DNA from: an uncultured Acidobacteriia bacterium
Lineage (GTDB): Bacteria; Acidobacteriota; Terriglobia; Bryobacterales; Bryobacteraceae
Length of the DNA: 64,000 nucleotides
Assembly (NCBI GenBank): GCA_903900705.1
Contig: CAIUOG010000055.1
Span: 1-64,000 of the forward strand
Direction: 5' to 3'
Shown here: positions 8,416-17,159 of the stretch, one piece after another
How the letters are laid out: each line of letters begins with the position of its first letter
Position numbering within the stretch: position 1 is the stretch's first letter
Notes under the pieces: generated by a model
Databases searched by the model: none
What the model saw: only the letters and a program-made list of their open reading frames with translations
Told to the model about the DNA's origin: nothing
Translations under genes and position numbers: made by a program

Positions 8416-9075
8416 TTACATCCGGCCATGCAGGTCGGCATGGCAAAGGAGGCACGCACTCTGCGGATCGCTCAGACCTGCCCAGGCGACTGCAAAATTC
8501 TGGTCCCGCGTGCTCCAGGAAAATACGTTCGTGCCCCGCTCCGTTGCCACTCTGGTAAATAAGTGCTTCGAAGTTGCGCCTGCGTTCCAGAACGCAGATC
8601 GTTTTTTTCGAGAGACCAGAAGCGTTGCCGAATCGTCGTTTCCAATATGATATGCCACTGCTGCAATCAGAGTGCCACGCAGTTCCACAAGCTTCGCGCC
8701 GAGTAAATGAACCTTCCCAGGAGCCGCAGAGGGGAGCTCCAGTTCAATATTTCCTTTACTTTTCAACCACTTCACGATCACCCTGGGGTCGTCGGACTGC
8801 AGGGACACCCCCTGTGCGGCATCGGCCAGAACCCGTAGGTCCTGGCTGGTGAGCTGCGCCATATCGCGCAGGCCGCCCTGCGCCTGCCAAAACAGCGCCA
8901 CGCTTGCCAGCAGCACGGTCGCGGCCAGTGCCAGCCAGACCGGAAGCTGGCTCCGTACCGGCGGCGACGCCTGCCGCGCCGGGGACTGAATCCGGTCCCA
9001 AAGACCCTCGGGAGCCATTACGGGAGGGAACTGGCTGGCCAGTTCCATTTCGAGCCAGGGCTTGCTTTCAGCCAT
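8416..9075 (-). CDS. Putative membrane anti-sigma factor with a C-terminal CXXCH motif
   Basis: 219 residues. A cytoplasmic N-terminal part (~1-45), one membrane helix (~47-64, VWLALAATVLLASVALFW), then a periplasmic domain that ends with SACLLCHADLHGRM, a single c-type heme motif close to the C-terminus. It directly follows an ECF sigma factor (3-bp gap), the usual arrangement of a sigma/anti-sigma pair, and precedes ccmE. No zinc-binding HxxxCxxC anti-sigma motif is seen in the N-terminus, so the anti-sigma role rests on topology and position. The heme motif suggests heme or redox sensing (inference). Confidence 0.65.
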   Translation of the reverse strand: MAESKPWLEMELASQFPPVMAPEGLWDRIQSPARQASPPVRSQLPVWLALAATVLLASVALFWQAQGGLRDMAQLTSQDLRVLADAAQGVSLQSDDPRVIVKWLKSKGNIELELPSAAPGKVHLLGAKLVELRGTLIAAVAYHIGNDDSATLLVSRKKRSAFWNAGATSKHLFTRVATERGTNVFSWSTRDQNFAVAWAGLSDPQSACLLCHADLHGRM

Positions 9076-9078
9076 CGC

Positions 9079-9648
9079 TTACTTCCTCCTGCCGGCCAGG
9101 CGAACCAGCCGGCGTTCCAGAACCTTATGTACTCTGCTCAGCCGGGACGCTATGGTTCCCGCCGAACAGCCCAGAATCGCTGCAATTTCTTCGTAAGAAA
9201 GCCCTTCGGTATACCGCAGGACGATGACCATCCGCTGGTCCGGCGGCAGGCTCTCCACCACTTCCCGGATATGGGCGCTCATCTCCGCCCGCAGGACGTC
9301 ATCCAGAGCACTCGCCTCGGGCGCGGGCATCAGATCGAGAAAACCCTCCACCAGCGGCGTGAGGCGGCGGGTCTTCCGCTTCTGGTCGAAACAGGCATTG
9401 ACGACCAGGCGGTAGAGCCAGGAATCGAAACTGGCCTCGCCGCGAAAACTGCCGATGGAAGCGAAGAGCTTCAAAAAGGTGTCCTGCGCGATGTCCTGCG
9501 CGACCGCCGGATCGCCGCTGTAGCGGAGTGCGATCGAATACACCTTGTCTTTATAGCGGTCGAAGAGGGCGCGGAAAGCGTCGGAATCCGGGCGCGAGGC
9601 CTTCCGGCAGCGTTCCACCAATTCCTGTTGTGATTCTTCGAGCACCAT
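9079..9648 (-). CDS. ECF-type RNA polymerase sigma factor
   Basis: 189 residues from the ATG at 9646-9648: sigma region 2 (FRALFDRYKDKVYSIALRY ... AQDIAQDTFLKLFASIG) at ~24-70 and region 4 (LPPDQRMVIVLRYTEGLSYEEIA) at ~125-175 with a helix-turn-helix. A longer reading upstream exists but would run into the neighbouring gene's 3' end and has no sigma-like sequence, so the internal ATG is preferred. Paired with the anti-sigma-like protein and followed by the ccm genes, which makes it a candidate regulator of cytochrome maturation. Confidence 0.9.
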   Translation of the reverse strand: MVLEESQQELVERCRKASRPDSDAFRALFDRYKDKVYSIALRYSGDPAVAQDIAQDTFLKLFASIGSFRGEASFDSWLYRLVVNACFDQKRKTRRLTPLVEGFLDLMPAPEASALDDVLRAEMSAHIREVVESLPPDQRMVIVLRYTEGLSYEEIAAILGCSAGTIASRLSRVHKVLERRLVRLAGRRK

Positions 9649-9707
9649 TTGCCAGGCTTCCGAGACCCTGAACAATTGAGACGCCGCAGCCCGCCCGAAT
9701 CTTCCTT

Positions 9708-10388
9708 TTATTTGTGCTTCTTTTTCAAAACGGCGCCGGCGACCATCACTCCGGCGGCGCAAAGGCCCTGAATGAGCAGACTGACCGGGTGCGAAAGGTG
9801 CAGAAGCGCTTCCACCCACGGGTCCCCCAGAATCATTTCGCCGCCCACACGGCCAAGAATCGCCGCTCCGATCCAGATCACAATCGGATACCGGTCCATG
9901 AGTTTTGATAACAGGCTGCTGGCAAAAACCACAAAAGTGATGCTCAGGCCGAGTCCCAGAATCAGCAGGAGCAGATTTCCTTTGGATGCGGCGGCCACGG
10001 CCAGAATGTTGTCGACCGACATGGTGACGTCCGCCACCAGAATCAGCCAGATGGCCTGACGCAGGCTCTTTGCCACGGGCGCGTTTTCATCCCCGCCGGA
10101 GCCCTCGGTCAGCAGTTTCACAGCGATCCAGAGGATGAACAGTCCGCCGATCAGCTTGAGAAGGCTGAGTTGCAGAAGCCTTGCCGCAAAAAACGTGAGG
10201 ATGATGCGCAGCACTACCGCGCCACCCGCGCCCGCCGTAATTCCCAGTTGTCGCTGCTTCGGCGGCAGTGATTTCACCGCCATCGCAATCAGCACGGCAT
10301 TGTCCCCGGCCAGGAGGACATCGATCAGGATGATCGACAGGGTATCGAAGAGGAAGCCGCCGCTCGTCACTGGCAAAGACAGGTCCAA
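9708..10388 (-). CDS. TerC/YjbE-family integral membrane protein
   Basis: About 226 residues with seven hydrophobic helices and the family's acidic intramembrane motifs IDVLLAGDNAV (near residue 22) and VADVTMSVDNILA (near residue 120). TerC-family proteins are linked to metal (Mn2+) export or metalation of exported proteins. No ATG is available at the right place: a TTG at 10386-10388 gives an N-terminus DLSLP that fits the family, with a GTG at 10368-10370 as alternative; longer readings upstream lack family similarity. Confidence 0.85.
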   Translation of the reverse strand: MDLSLPVTSGGFLFDTLSIILIDVLLAGDNAVLIAMAVKSLPPKQRQLGITAGAGGAVVLRIILTFFAARLLQLSLLKLIGGLFILWIAVKLLTEGSGGDENAPVAKSLRQAIWLILVADVTMSVDNILAVAAASKGNLLLLILGLGLSITFVVFASSLLSKLMDRYPIVIWIGAAILGRVGGEMILGDPWVEALLHLSHPVSLLIQGLCAAGVMVAGAVLKKKHK

Positions 10389-10494
10389 GAAACTATTGTG
10401 CCTTGCACTCCGGTTCGACGGCGGATACGGAGCGCGTCGGGAACCGCCACCTCCTGTCCGGACCGGCTGGGCAGCGGGCAGGGCATGAGTTTCC

Positions 10495-10830
10495 TTATTG
10501 TCTATGTCGACGGAAAGACGGTGAAGAACGCGCCGAGGCCGCCAATGCCGCACCCGCGAAAGCCGGCGCGAACGCGACCAGCGCAGCGAACGGGAAGCCG
10601 TGACCGGCTGGCCAGGGCGCCCGCAGGATGCCCCCCTGGACGAGAAGTTCACTGAGGGGGACAGCGGAACCGGTGCAGAGTGCGGCGGGCAGCCACGGCG
10701 TTCGACAAACCGAGGTCCCCGCCGCCGCGAGAGCCGCCACACAACCGAGGACAACGGGGATTTCATCGGTGTGGGTGTGGATGAACCCCGTTGCGATCGC
10801 ACAGAACAGGAGGGTGGCGGCGTGCCTCAT
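10495..10830 (-). CDS. Small polytopic membrane protein of unknown function
   Basis: 111 residues, Ala-rich with two to three hydrophobic segments (residues ~3-17, 24-42, 80-97) and a basic C-terminus. The sequence TGFIHTHTDEIPVVLG near the N-terminus looks non-random and the ATG is well placed, but I do not recognise the family. It lies upstream of and in the same direction as the TerC-like gene. Confidence 0.5.
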   Translation of the reverse strand: MRHAATLLFCAIATGFIHTHTDEIPVVLGCVAALAAAGTSVCRTPWLPAALCTGSAVPLSELLVQGGILRAPWPAGHGFPFAALVAFAPAFAGAALAASARSSPSFRRHRQ

Positions 10831-10873
10831 GCTTCCTACTATAAAGTACTTTCTCGTGACAAATGAGTGGATC

Positions 10874-13825
10874 TTAGAATGTCAGTCTTCCGAACACCTG
10901 CACCTGCCGCGGAGTACCCGACCCGACCGGTGATGTGTTGACCGGAGCGAGGATTCTGCCGAAGTTGCTGGTCGAACTGATATTGGCGCCCGGCGCGGCC
11001 AACTGCGGGTGGTTGGCCAGGTTGAAGACTTCGAAACCGAACTCGGCGCCCAGGTGTTCCCGGAGCCGCGTTTTCTTTGACAGCGCGGTATTGATCTGGA
11101 ACAGTCCGGGAGCGCGCAGCGCATTACGCCCGAGGTTTCCCCATGTGCCGGCGGCCGGGACAGAGAATGCCGCGGAATTGAGCCACAGGCCGGCGGTCCC
11201 ATAGTCGAGATAGAGCGGGACGCCGGGCACCAGGTTGGGGCGCTGCGTTGAAAGAACATTGCCATCGAGCACGGCGGAAGCCGCACGGGTCACGGTGACA
11301 TTGACCGGCAGGCCGCCGCGGGCCGTCGCCGTTCCGCTCCACTGCCAGCCACCATACCAGTGATTGCGTCCCAGCGGGATCTGGTAGGCGACGTTGGTGG
11401 TGAAGACCTGCCGCACGTCATAAGAACTGCTGGCTCGTTCACAGGACCGGCAGGCCACGTTCTGCGGTGCGCCATCGGAGCCGCCGCCACCGGACGATCC
11501 ATCGTTAATCGCATGGGAGAACATGTAGTTGGCCCGGAACAACAGCCCGTGCCAGTTGTTCACCTGCAAGGTGCTCACCAGACCGTGGAAGTTTGCGACA
11601 CCGTCTTCGCCGCGAACGTCAATATCCTGACTGAGAGTGGGAAACGGCGCTTTGCCGGTTGCTGGATTGACCACGTTGACATAGGTCCGCGAGAAGACAT
11701 GGGAATTCTCCTGGCCGTTGTAGCCCACCTGCAGCGTGACGTTCTTCATCAGAGCCTGCTGGATATTCAGGCCCCACTGCTGGCTCGTCACATTTTTGTG
11801 ATTGCGGGGCATGGAACGGGGCGCGGCGGCCAGCGCGGCGGTCGGGTTGATAAAGGGATCGAATGGGAACGACAAACCCGGTGTGGACGCCGCCGTCATG
11901 GTGTAGCGGACCGCGTCATTGTTGGCCGGGCTGTACTGATCGCCCAACTGCGCATCGCCGTAGAAGATGCCGCCACCGGCGCGAATCACCGTTCTGCCTT
12001 TCATCGACTCGGGCGCCCAGGCGAAGCTCAGGCGCGGCGCCAAGTTCAGTGTCGGCGGGAAAGCAAAGGCGGAGCCCACCGGGCAGTAGCCACCGCAGCT
12101 CTGCACATCGAAGGGGATATCGCGATTGAAACGCTCTTTGAAAGCGTTGAAGAACTCATAGCGCAGCCCAATGTTGGCGGTAAAGGTGGGACTTACTTTC
12201 CATTCGTCCTGCACGTAGCCGAAGTACTCGATCTTGCGCATCCCCTTCGTTGGCAGTTCACCGGACCCGGCCAGGGTGTTCAGCTTGTCGTTCTGAAAAT
12301 CCGTCAGGCTGGCGTAGCTCGCGGTGCCGTCGGAAAGGTTGAAATCGTGAATCATCAGCTGGACCCGGCGGATTTCAACACCGGCTTTCAGCGTGTGCGC
12401 TCCGCGCAGCGTGGTCATCTGATCGATGATGGACTGCGAAATCCCCATCGCGATCCGGCGGTTGCCGCCGGGGATCGACGAGAGTGACGGAATGCTGATG
12501 GTGGCCTGCGCACCGCTTGGAATCGAATGCAGTGGCTGCGCATAGTTTGCGCCGATGCGGAGTTCGTTGGTGGTATTCGGGTTCACCAGATACAAAAAAT
12601 CGAATAAGCCGCTGGTGGGGGCATCCAGGTTGCGCGTCCCGTAAGGCAGGGCGGCGTTGGGCGCGAAGATATTTGTGGTGTTTCCGCTGGCACGGAAGTA
12701 GGCAGTGAGCTTGTCGCTGAAGCGGTGGTCGATGCGGACCAGCCCCGTGTGCTCATCCTGGGTGGAAAGGCCGATGCCGGTCCATTGCGCCACGTTCGGA
12801 TTCACCACGCCGCCGGTCACTACCGGAGTCTGTCCCTGCGGATAGAGTGCAAGCAGCGGCTGGACGGCAGCCACGGCCTTGGCACGGAAGGAATCGGTAG
12901 GCACAAAAGCGATCTGCGTAATCGATTGGCGTTGCACGAGGCCTTCGTACGAAAGGAAGAAAAACGTCTTGTTCTTATAGACCGGGCCGCCGATGGTGGC
13001 GCCGAACTGATTCATGCGGAACGGGGGCACGGTCTTGCCGTCAAACGGGCTGCGGGAATCGAGGTCGCTGTTCCGCAGGTATTCGAACAGGCTACCCCGG
13101 AAGTCGTTCGTGCCTCCCTTGGACACGATCTCAATCTGTCCGGCCGGCGCGCCGCCGGTTTCCGCGGTATAGAGCTGCGAGTTGACGCGGAACTCGGCGA
13201 TGGCATCTTCCGAAATCTGCATGCGGCTTTTGCTCTCGGCCTGGTTACGGACCGACGTGGCGTCCACGCCATCAATGCGGAAGTTGTTGTCGTCTCCGCC
13301 CTGGCCGAAGAAGCGGACGCTGGAGCCGTTGCCCGCGCCCAGGTCAATCGCGCCCGGCGTCAGCACCATCAGGCCACCCCAGTTGCGACCGTTGATGGGA
13401 AGCTGACTGATTTGGGTGTTGTTGAAGGTGGCGCCGGTCGCCGCCGTATTACGAACCAGATCACTCTCGGAAACCACGTCGACGGAACTGCCCACCGCCG
13501 CCACTTCGAGCGAGAAATTGAGCGTGCGGGTTTCCCCCACGCTCAGATCGGTTTCGGTGCGGATCTCGCGAAAACCATCCTTTTGAGTATCGAAGACAAT
13601 ATGTCCCACAGGCAGACCGACAATCAGGAATACGCCCGACCCGTTGGTGGTGGCGGTACGTTTCAGGCCGGTCTCGGGATACGTGAGCGTGACTTTCGCA
13701 TCCGGCACGGAGGCTCCGGTCGGGTCGAGCAGCGTTCCGGTGACGGAGGCTTTATCGATCTGGGCTGATGCAATCAGCCCGCTGAACGACAGGGCACACA
13801 ACAAGCGCACGAATCTCAGTGTCAT
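10874..13825 (-). CDS. TonB-dependent receptor, Oar-like, with carboxypeptidase-regulatory-like N-terminus
   Basis: 983 residues. Signal peptide to about residue 22 (cleavage near SAQ), a carboxypeptidase-regulatory-like domain (~25-105, VTGTLLDPTGASVPDAKVT), a plug domain (QLPINGRNW ... FFGQGGDDNNFRIDGVD) and a large beta-barrel ending in FGRLTF with terminal Phe, the outer-membrane assembly signal. These receptors, expanded in Acidobacteria, take up large or chelated substrates. The PepSY protein 32 bp upstream in the same direction points to iron/siderophore or heme use here. Lengths agree with the family (~1000). Confidence 0.9.
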   Translation of the reverse strand: MTLRFVRLLCALSFSGLIASAQIDKASVTGTLLDPTGASVPDAKVTLTYPETGLKRTATTNGSGVFLIVGLPVGHIVFDTQKDGFREIRTETDLSVGETRTLNFSLEVAAVGSSVDVVSESDLVRNTAATGATFNNTQISQLPINGRNWGGLMVLTPGAIDLGAGNGSSVRFFGQGGDDNNFRIDGVDATSVRNQAESKSRMQISEDAIAEFRVNSQLYTAETGGAPAGQIEIVSKGGTNDFRGSLFEYLRNSDLDSRSPFDGKTVPPFRMNQFGATIGGPVYKNKTFFFLSYEGLVQRQSITQIAFVPTDSFRAKAVAAVQPLLALYPQGQTPVVTGGVVNPNVAQWTGIGLSTQDEHTGLVRIDHRFSDKLTAYFRASGNTTNIFAPNAALPYGTRNLDAPTSGLFDFLYLVNPNTTNELRIGANYAQPLHSIPSGAQATISIPSLSSIPGGNRRIAMGISQSIIDQMTTLRGAHTLKAGVEIRRVQLMIHDFNLSDGTASYASLTDFQNDKLNTLAGSGELPTKGMRKIEYFGYVQDEWKVSPTFTANIGLRYEFFNAFKERFNRDIPFDVQSCGGYCPVGSAFAFPPTLNLAPRLSFAWAPESMKGRTVIRAGGGIFYGDAQLGDQYSPANNDAVRYTMTAASTPGLSFPFDPFINPTAALAAAPRSMPRNHKNVTSQQWGLNIQQALMKNVTLQVGYNGQENSHVFSRTYVNVVNPATGKAPFPTLSQDIDVRGEDGVANFHGLVSTLQVNNWHGLLFRANYMFSHAINDGSSGGGGSDGAPQNVACRSCERASSSYDVRQVFTTNVAYQIPLGRNHWYGGWQWSGTATARGGLPVNVTVTRAASAVLDGNVLSTQRPNLVPGVPLYLDYGTAGLWLNSAAFSVPAAGTWGNLGRNALRAPGLFQINTALSKKTRLREHLGAEFGFEVFNLANHPQLAAPGANISSTSNFGRILAPVNTSPVGSGTPRQVQVFGRLTF

Positions 13826-13857
13826 ATTCTTTTAACCGTTCCTGTTTGGTGTTCTGG

Positions 13858-14988
13858 TCAGGCAACCGGAACAGGCTCGGCGGCCGGCCGGGCGGACTTT
13901 GCTGCGGGGACGCGGCGGCGTTTGGGGAGCCACCAGAGCAGGAAGCCGCTCACAAATAGCACCGGCGTCATCAGGCCGGACAGACCGGCGATGATTCGGA
14001 AGGCCAGCCCACCCCACTCGTCGTAGTGCAAACTCGCCATTCCCTGGACGATCTTCGTACCGGCGGCCTTCCCGCCATAGAGATCCACATTGAGAACCTT
14101 GCCGGTACTGCCGGAGACTGTGACCACGTTGTTGCCGAGTTCGCGGAAATCGCCGGGACGCCACATGCGGACCTGGACGGGTCCGCCCCCTTCGGGCAGC
14201 CGGATCTCGCGTATGCTGCCATCGGGAAGCGCCGCGCGCGCCGCCGTCACCCAGGCGGTCAGGCCCGCAGGCTCACCGGGCGTGCCGTTCTTCGGCGGGC
14301 GCGGTGGGCGCGCTTCGGTCGGAATCGGGACGACGACAGCGAGCATGCCGCGCATCGTCTGCGGGAACGCCAGCCAGAGACCAGTGAACGCTTCCACGGT
14401 GAGCAGAATTGCCGCCAGAATACCGATGGCGCGATGCAGTTCGCGCGGCGTCCGTGCCGATAAACGCGGCGTGATCAGGAACGCGGTGCGTAAGTTCGGT
14501 CGGGAAAGCAGCCAGAGACCGAGTCCGCTCAGGCTGCTGATCAGCATCACGAGCCCCATCCAGCCAGTGGCGCGGCGGCCCGTTTTGCCGCTGAGAAGGT
14601 TGTGGTGCAGATCGACGGTCCAGTCCATCCAGCTGAAGTTGATGGTGCCGAGGATGCGGTCGGAGCAGGCGTCGTAAATCACATGCTTAAACAGGATCGG
14701 GTCTTCGGTCGCCATCCGGAAGCGGTAACGGGTATCGGAACCAACGGGTCCGTAGACGCGGTTGAGTTCCGTGCCGGTGATGGCGCTCGCGGCCTTCGCG
14801 GCGCGGTCCCAGTCCGGAGAGGCAACGCAACTTGCCACCGGAGGCGCGGCGGGAGAAAGCAGACTCGCCAGAGGAGGGCGAAGAGCGACCAGGCCTCCGG
14901 TGAAACCCATCAGACAGATTACGAGACCACCGATGAGTCCCAGCCAGACATGTGTCCAGCGCACCAAAGCCCGAAGACCACGTTTCAT
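13858..14988 (-). CDS. PepSY-associated transmembrane protein (iron-uptake reductase type)
   Basis: 376 residues with four membrane helices (about residues 11-33, 148-166, 195-215, 335-355) and two PepSY-like periplasmic parts. The first periplasmic loop and following helix carry the conserved WTVDLHHNLL segment, and HRAIG and SLHYDEWGG supply further histidines. Members reduce or help import ferric chelates brought in by TonB receptors. It is the first gene of the pair with the receptor at 10874-13825. Two candidate heme or metal histidines lie in membrane-proximal positions, as in the family. Confidence 0.88.
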   Translation of the reverse strand: MKRGLRALVRWTHVWLGLIGGLVICLMGFTGGLVALRPPLASLLSPAAPPVASCVASPDWDRAAKAASAITGTELNRVYGPVGSDTRYRFRMATEDPILFKHVIYDACSDRILGTINFSWMDWTVDLHHNLLSGKTGRRATGWMGLVMLISSLSGLGLWLLSRPNLRTAFLITPRLSARTPRELHRAIGILAAILLTVEAFTGLWLAFPQTMRGMLAVVVPIPTEARPPRPPKNGTPGEPAGLTAWVTAARAALPDGSIREIRLPEGGGPVQVRMWRPGDFRELGNNVVTVSGSTGKVLNVDLYGGKAAGTKIVQGMASLHYDEWGGLAFRIIAGLSGLMTPVLFVSGFLLWWLPKRRRVPAAKSARPAAEPVPVA

Positions 14989-15115
14989 CAGCAGTTAGTT
15001 TGGCAGCTTTGTATTTCAGTGTGATGAAAAGCACAGACCGAAGGCACGGCTCGTTCGAGAGCCGAAAGTGCGGTGAAATCTCCGCCAACCGGGCAGATGC
15101 GAGATAATCCGGAAT
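14989..15115. promoter_or_regulatory. Divergent promoter region between PepSY gene and S9 peptidase
   Basis: 127 bp between two divergent start codons. A GATAAT at 15103-15108 resembles a -10 box but is only 8 bp from the plus-strand ATG, so it would give a very short leader. No Fur-box-like palindrome was evident by eye. Confidence 0.3.
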
Positions 15116-17134
15116 ATGCGCAGTCTGGCGTGGCTGGTCCTCGCACTCTCCACTTTCCCCCCTTTCGCCCTTGCGCAGAAGCGCCCTTTCGATGCCGAGG
15201 CCCTTCTTCGGATACAGCGAGCCGGTGACCCGCAGCTCTCGCCCGATGGCAAGACTGTGGCCTTCAGCGTGAGCGTGCCGGACGTAGCCAACAACCGCTC
15301 GGCGCACAGCGTCTGGACTGTTCCGCTGGCTGGCGGCGCGCCCAGGAAACTGGTGGATCTGGCGGATCGCCCCCGCTGGTCGCCCGACGGCGGCCGTATC
15401 TTTTACACTGGCACCACCGGAGGCTCGTCGCAGATCTGGAGCATGAACCCGGATGGTTCGGACCAGCAGCAGATCACCCACCTCGCGACCGAAGCCTCCG
15501 GCGAGACGCTCGCGGCCGACGGCAAATATATGGTCGTGACCAGCGACGTCTACCCTGAATGCGGCGCGGACGATGCCTGCAATGTCAAACAAATCGAGGC
15601 GGAGAAGAACTCGAAAGTCAAAGCCCGCCTGATCACCGGCCTGCTCTACCGGCACTGGACCGCATGGCAGGGCAAAACCCGGAGCCATCTGCTGTCCGTG
15701 TCTCTCACCTCCGGCAAGGTAGTCGATCTCTCGCCCGGCGACAAAGTGGTCCCGCCGTTTTCTCTTGGAGGACCGGACGATTACGCGATTTCGCCTGACA
15801 GCCGGGAAGTCTGCTTCACGATGAACGTGGACCCGGTTGCCGCCACCAGCACCAACAGCGATCTGTATGTGGTGCCCATTGCGGGCGGCGTGGCGCAAAA
15901 GGTAACCGCCAATGCCGGCGCGGACATTTCACCGGCTTATTCGCCGGACGGAAAGTTCCTCGCCTACCGTTCGCAGCCACGTGGAGGCTACGAAAGCGAT
16001 AAGTGGCGGCTGATCGTCCTCGAACGCGCCAGCGGCAAGCTGACATTGCCGACCGATGCCGTCGACCGCTCCGTGGAGAGTTTCGTCTGGTCGCCCGACT
16101 CGAAGCGTCTGTTCTTCGGCACCATCGACCGGGGACACCAGGCCATCCAGTTCGTCGGCGTGGAAGGGGGCGCGGTGCGGGTCGCGGTGAGCGGCAGTAA
16201 TACCCTCGATGACCTGCAATTCACGCCGGACGGCAAGACGCTCGTTTTCACCCGCCAGAGCGGAGACAGCCCCGTTGAGATCTGCAAAGCCACCTCAAAC
16301 GGCGGATCAGCTATTGCACTCACCCATCTGAATGACGACCTGCTGAGCCAGTACCAGCTGACCCCTTATGAAGACTTCTGGGTGGAAGGCGCGGATAAGG
16401 CGCAGATTCAGAGCTTTCTGGTCAAGCCCCCGGCCTTCGATCCGAAGAAGAAATACCCGGTGCTGATGCTGATCCACGGCGGGCCACAGGGCGAGTGGGG
16501 AGAGAGCTGGACCTACCGCTGGAATGCGCAGGTTTTCGCCGGCGCGGGCTATGTCGTTGTCATGCCAAATCCCCACGGTTCATTTGGTTACGGACAGAAG
16601 TTCACAGATGACATTAACCAGGATTGGGGCGGTAAACCCTACGACGATCTGATGGCGGTAGCCGACTATGCGGCCAAACTTCCGTATGTGGACGCCGACA
16701 GAATGGCTGCGGCCGGCGGTTCCTATGGCGGCTACATGATTAATTGGATTCTGGGCCATACGACGCGCTTTAAATGCCTGATCTCGCATGCGGGCGTCTA
16801 TGACCTGCGCAGTGAGGCCGAGTCCACCGAAGAACTGTGGTTCCCCACGTGGGAATTCGGAGGCATGCCCTGGGACAATCCGGAGGTGTACGACCGCTGG
16901 TCCCCCAGCAAGTTCGTGAAGGAGTTCCGTACCCCGACGCTCGTCATCCACGGCGAACTCGATTTCCGCATCCCCTACAGCCAGGGCATGGCCCTCTTTA
17001 CCGCCCTGCAGTTGCAAAAGGTACCGTCTGAAATGCTGATGTTCCCCGACGAAGGGCACTGGGTGCTGAAGCCGCAGAACAGCGCGCTTTGGTACAAGAC
17101 CTTCCTCGGCTGGGTTGATCGCTGGACAAAATAG
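15116..17134 (+). CDS. Exported S9-family prolyl oligopeptidase/acylaminoacyl peptidase
   Basis: 672 residues: signal peptide (~1-19), a WD40/TolB-like beta-propeller (LSPDGKTVAFSVS, RWSPDGGRIFYT, YSPDGKFLAYRS repeats, ~30-420) and a C-terminal alpha/beta hydrolase. The catalytic triad is visible: Ser in GGSYGGY (~535), Asp in HGELDFR (~614) and His in DEGHW (~646). Secreted or periplasmic, it cleaves short peptides. Cysteines at CGADDACN may form a disulfide, consistent with export. Confidence 0.93.
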   Translation: MRSLAWLVLALSTFPPFALAQKRPFDAEALLRIQRAGDPQLSPDGKTVAFSVSVPDVANNRSAHSVWTVPLAGGAPRKLVDLADRPRWSPDGGRIFYTGTTGGSSQIWSMNPDGSDQQQITHLATEASGETLAADGKYMVVTSDVYPECGADDACNVKQIEAEKNSKVKARLITGLLYRHWTAWQGKTRSHLLSVSLTSGKVVDLSPGDKVVPPFSLGGPDDYAISPDSREVCFTMNVDPVAATSTNSDLYVVPIAGGVAQKVTANAGADISPAYSPDGKFLAYRSQPRGGYESDKWRLIVLERASGKLTLPTDAVDRSVESFVWSPDSKRLFFGTIDRGHQAIQFVGVEGGAVRVAVSGSNTLDDLQFTPDGKTLVFTRQSGDSPVEICKATSNGGSAIALTHLNDDLLSQYQLTPYEDFWVEGADKAQIQSFLVKPPAFDPKKKYPVLMLIHGGPQGEWGESWTYRWNAQVFAGAGYVVVMPNPHGSFGYGQKFTDDINQDWGGKPYDDLMAVADYAAKLPYVDADRMAAAGGSYGGYMINWILGHTTRFKCLISHAGVYDLRSEAESTEELWFPTWEFGGMPWDNPEVYDRWSPSKFVKEFRTPTLVIHGELDFRIPYSQGMALFTALQLQKVPSEMLMFPDEGHWVLKPQNSALWYKTFLGWVDRWTK

Positions 17135-17159
17135 TACACCAAACGACTGGAATCCAATA

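Noticed and set aside
11360-12487. 375-residue reading frame on the plus strand
   Set aside because: Antisense to the TonB receptor barrel; no recognisable motif.
14687-15898. 403-residue reading frame on the minus strand
   Set aside because: Crosses the divergent region between PepSY and S9 genes and lies over both; not compatible with the genes supported there.
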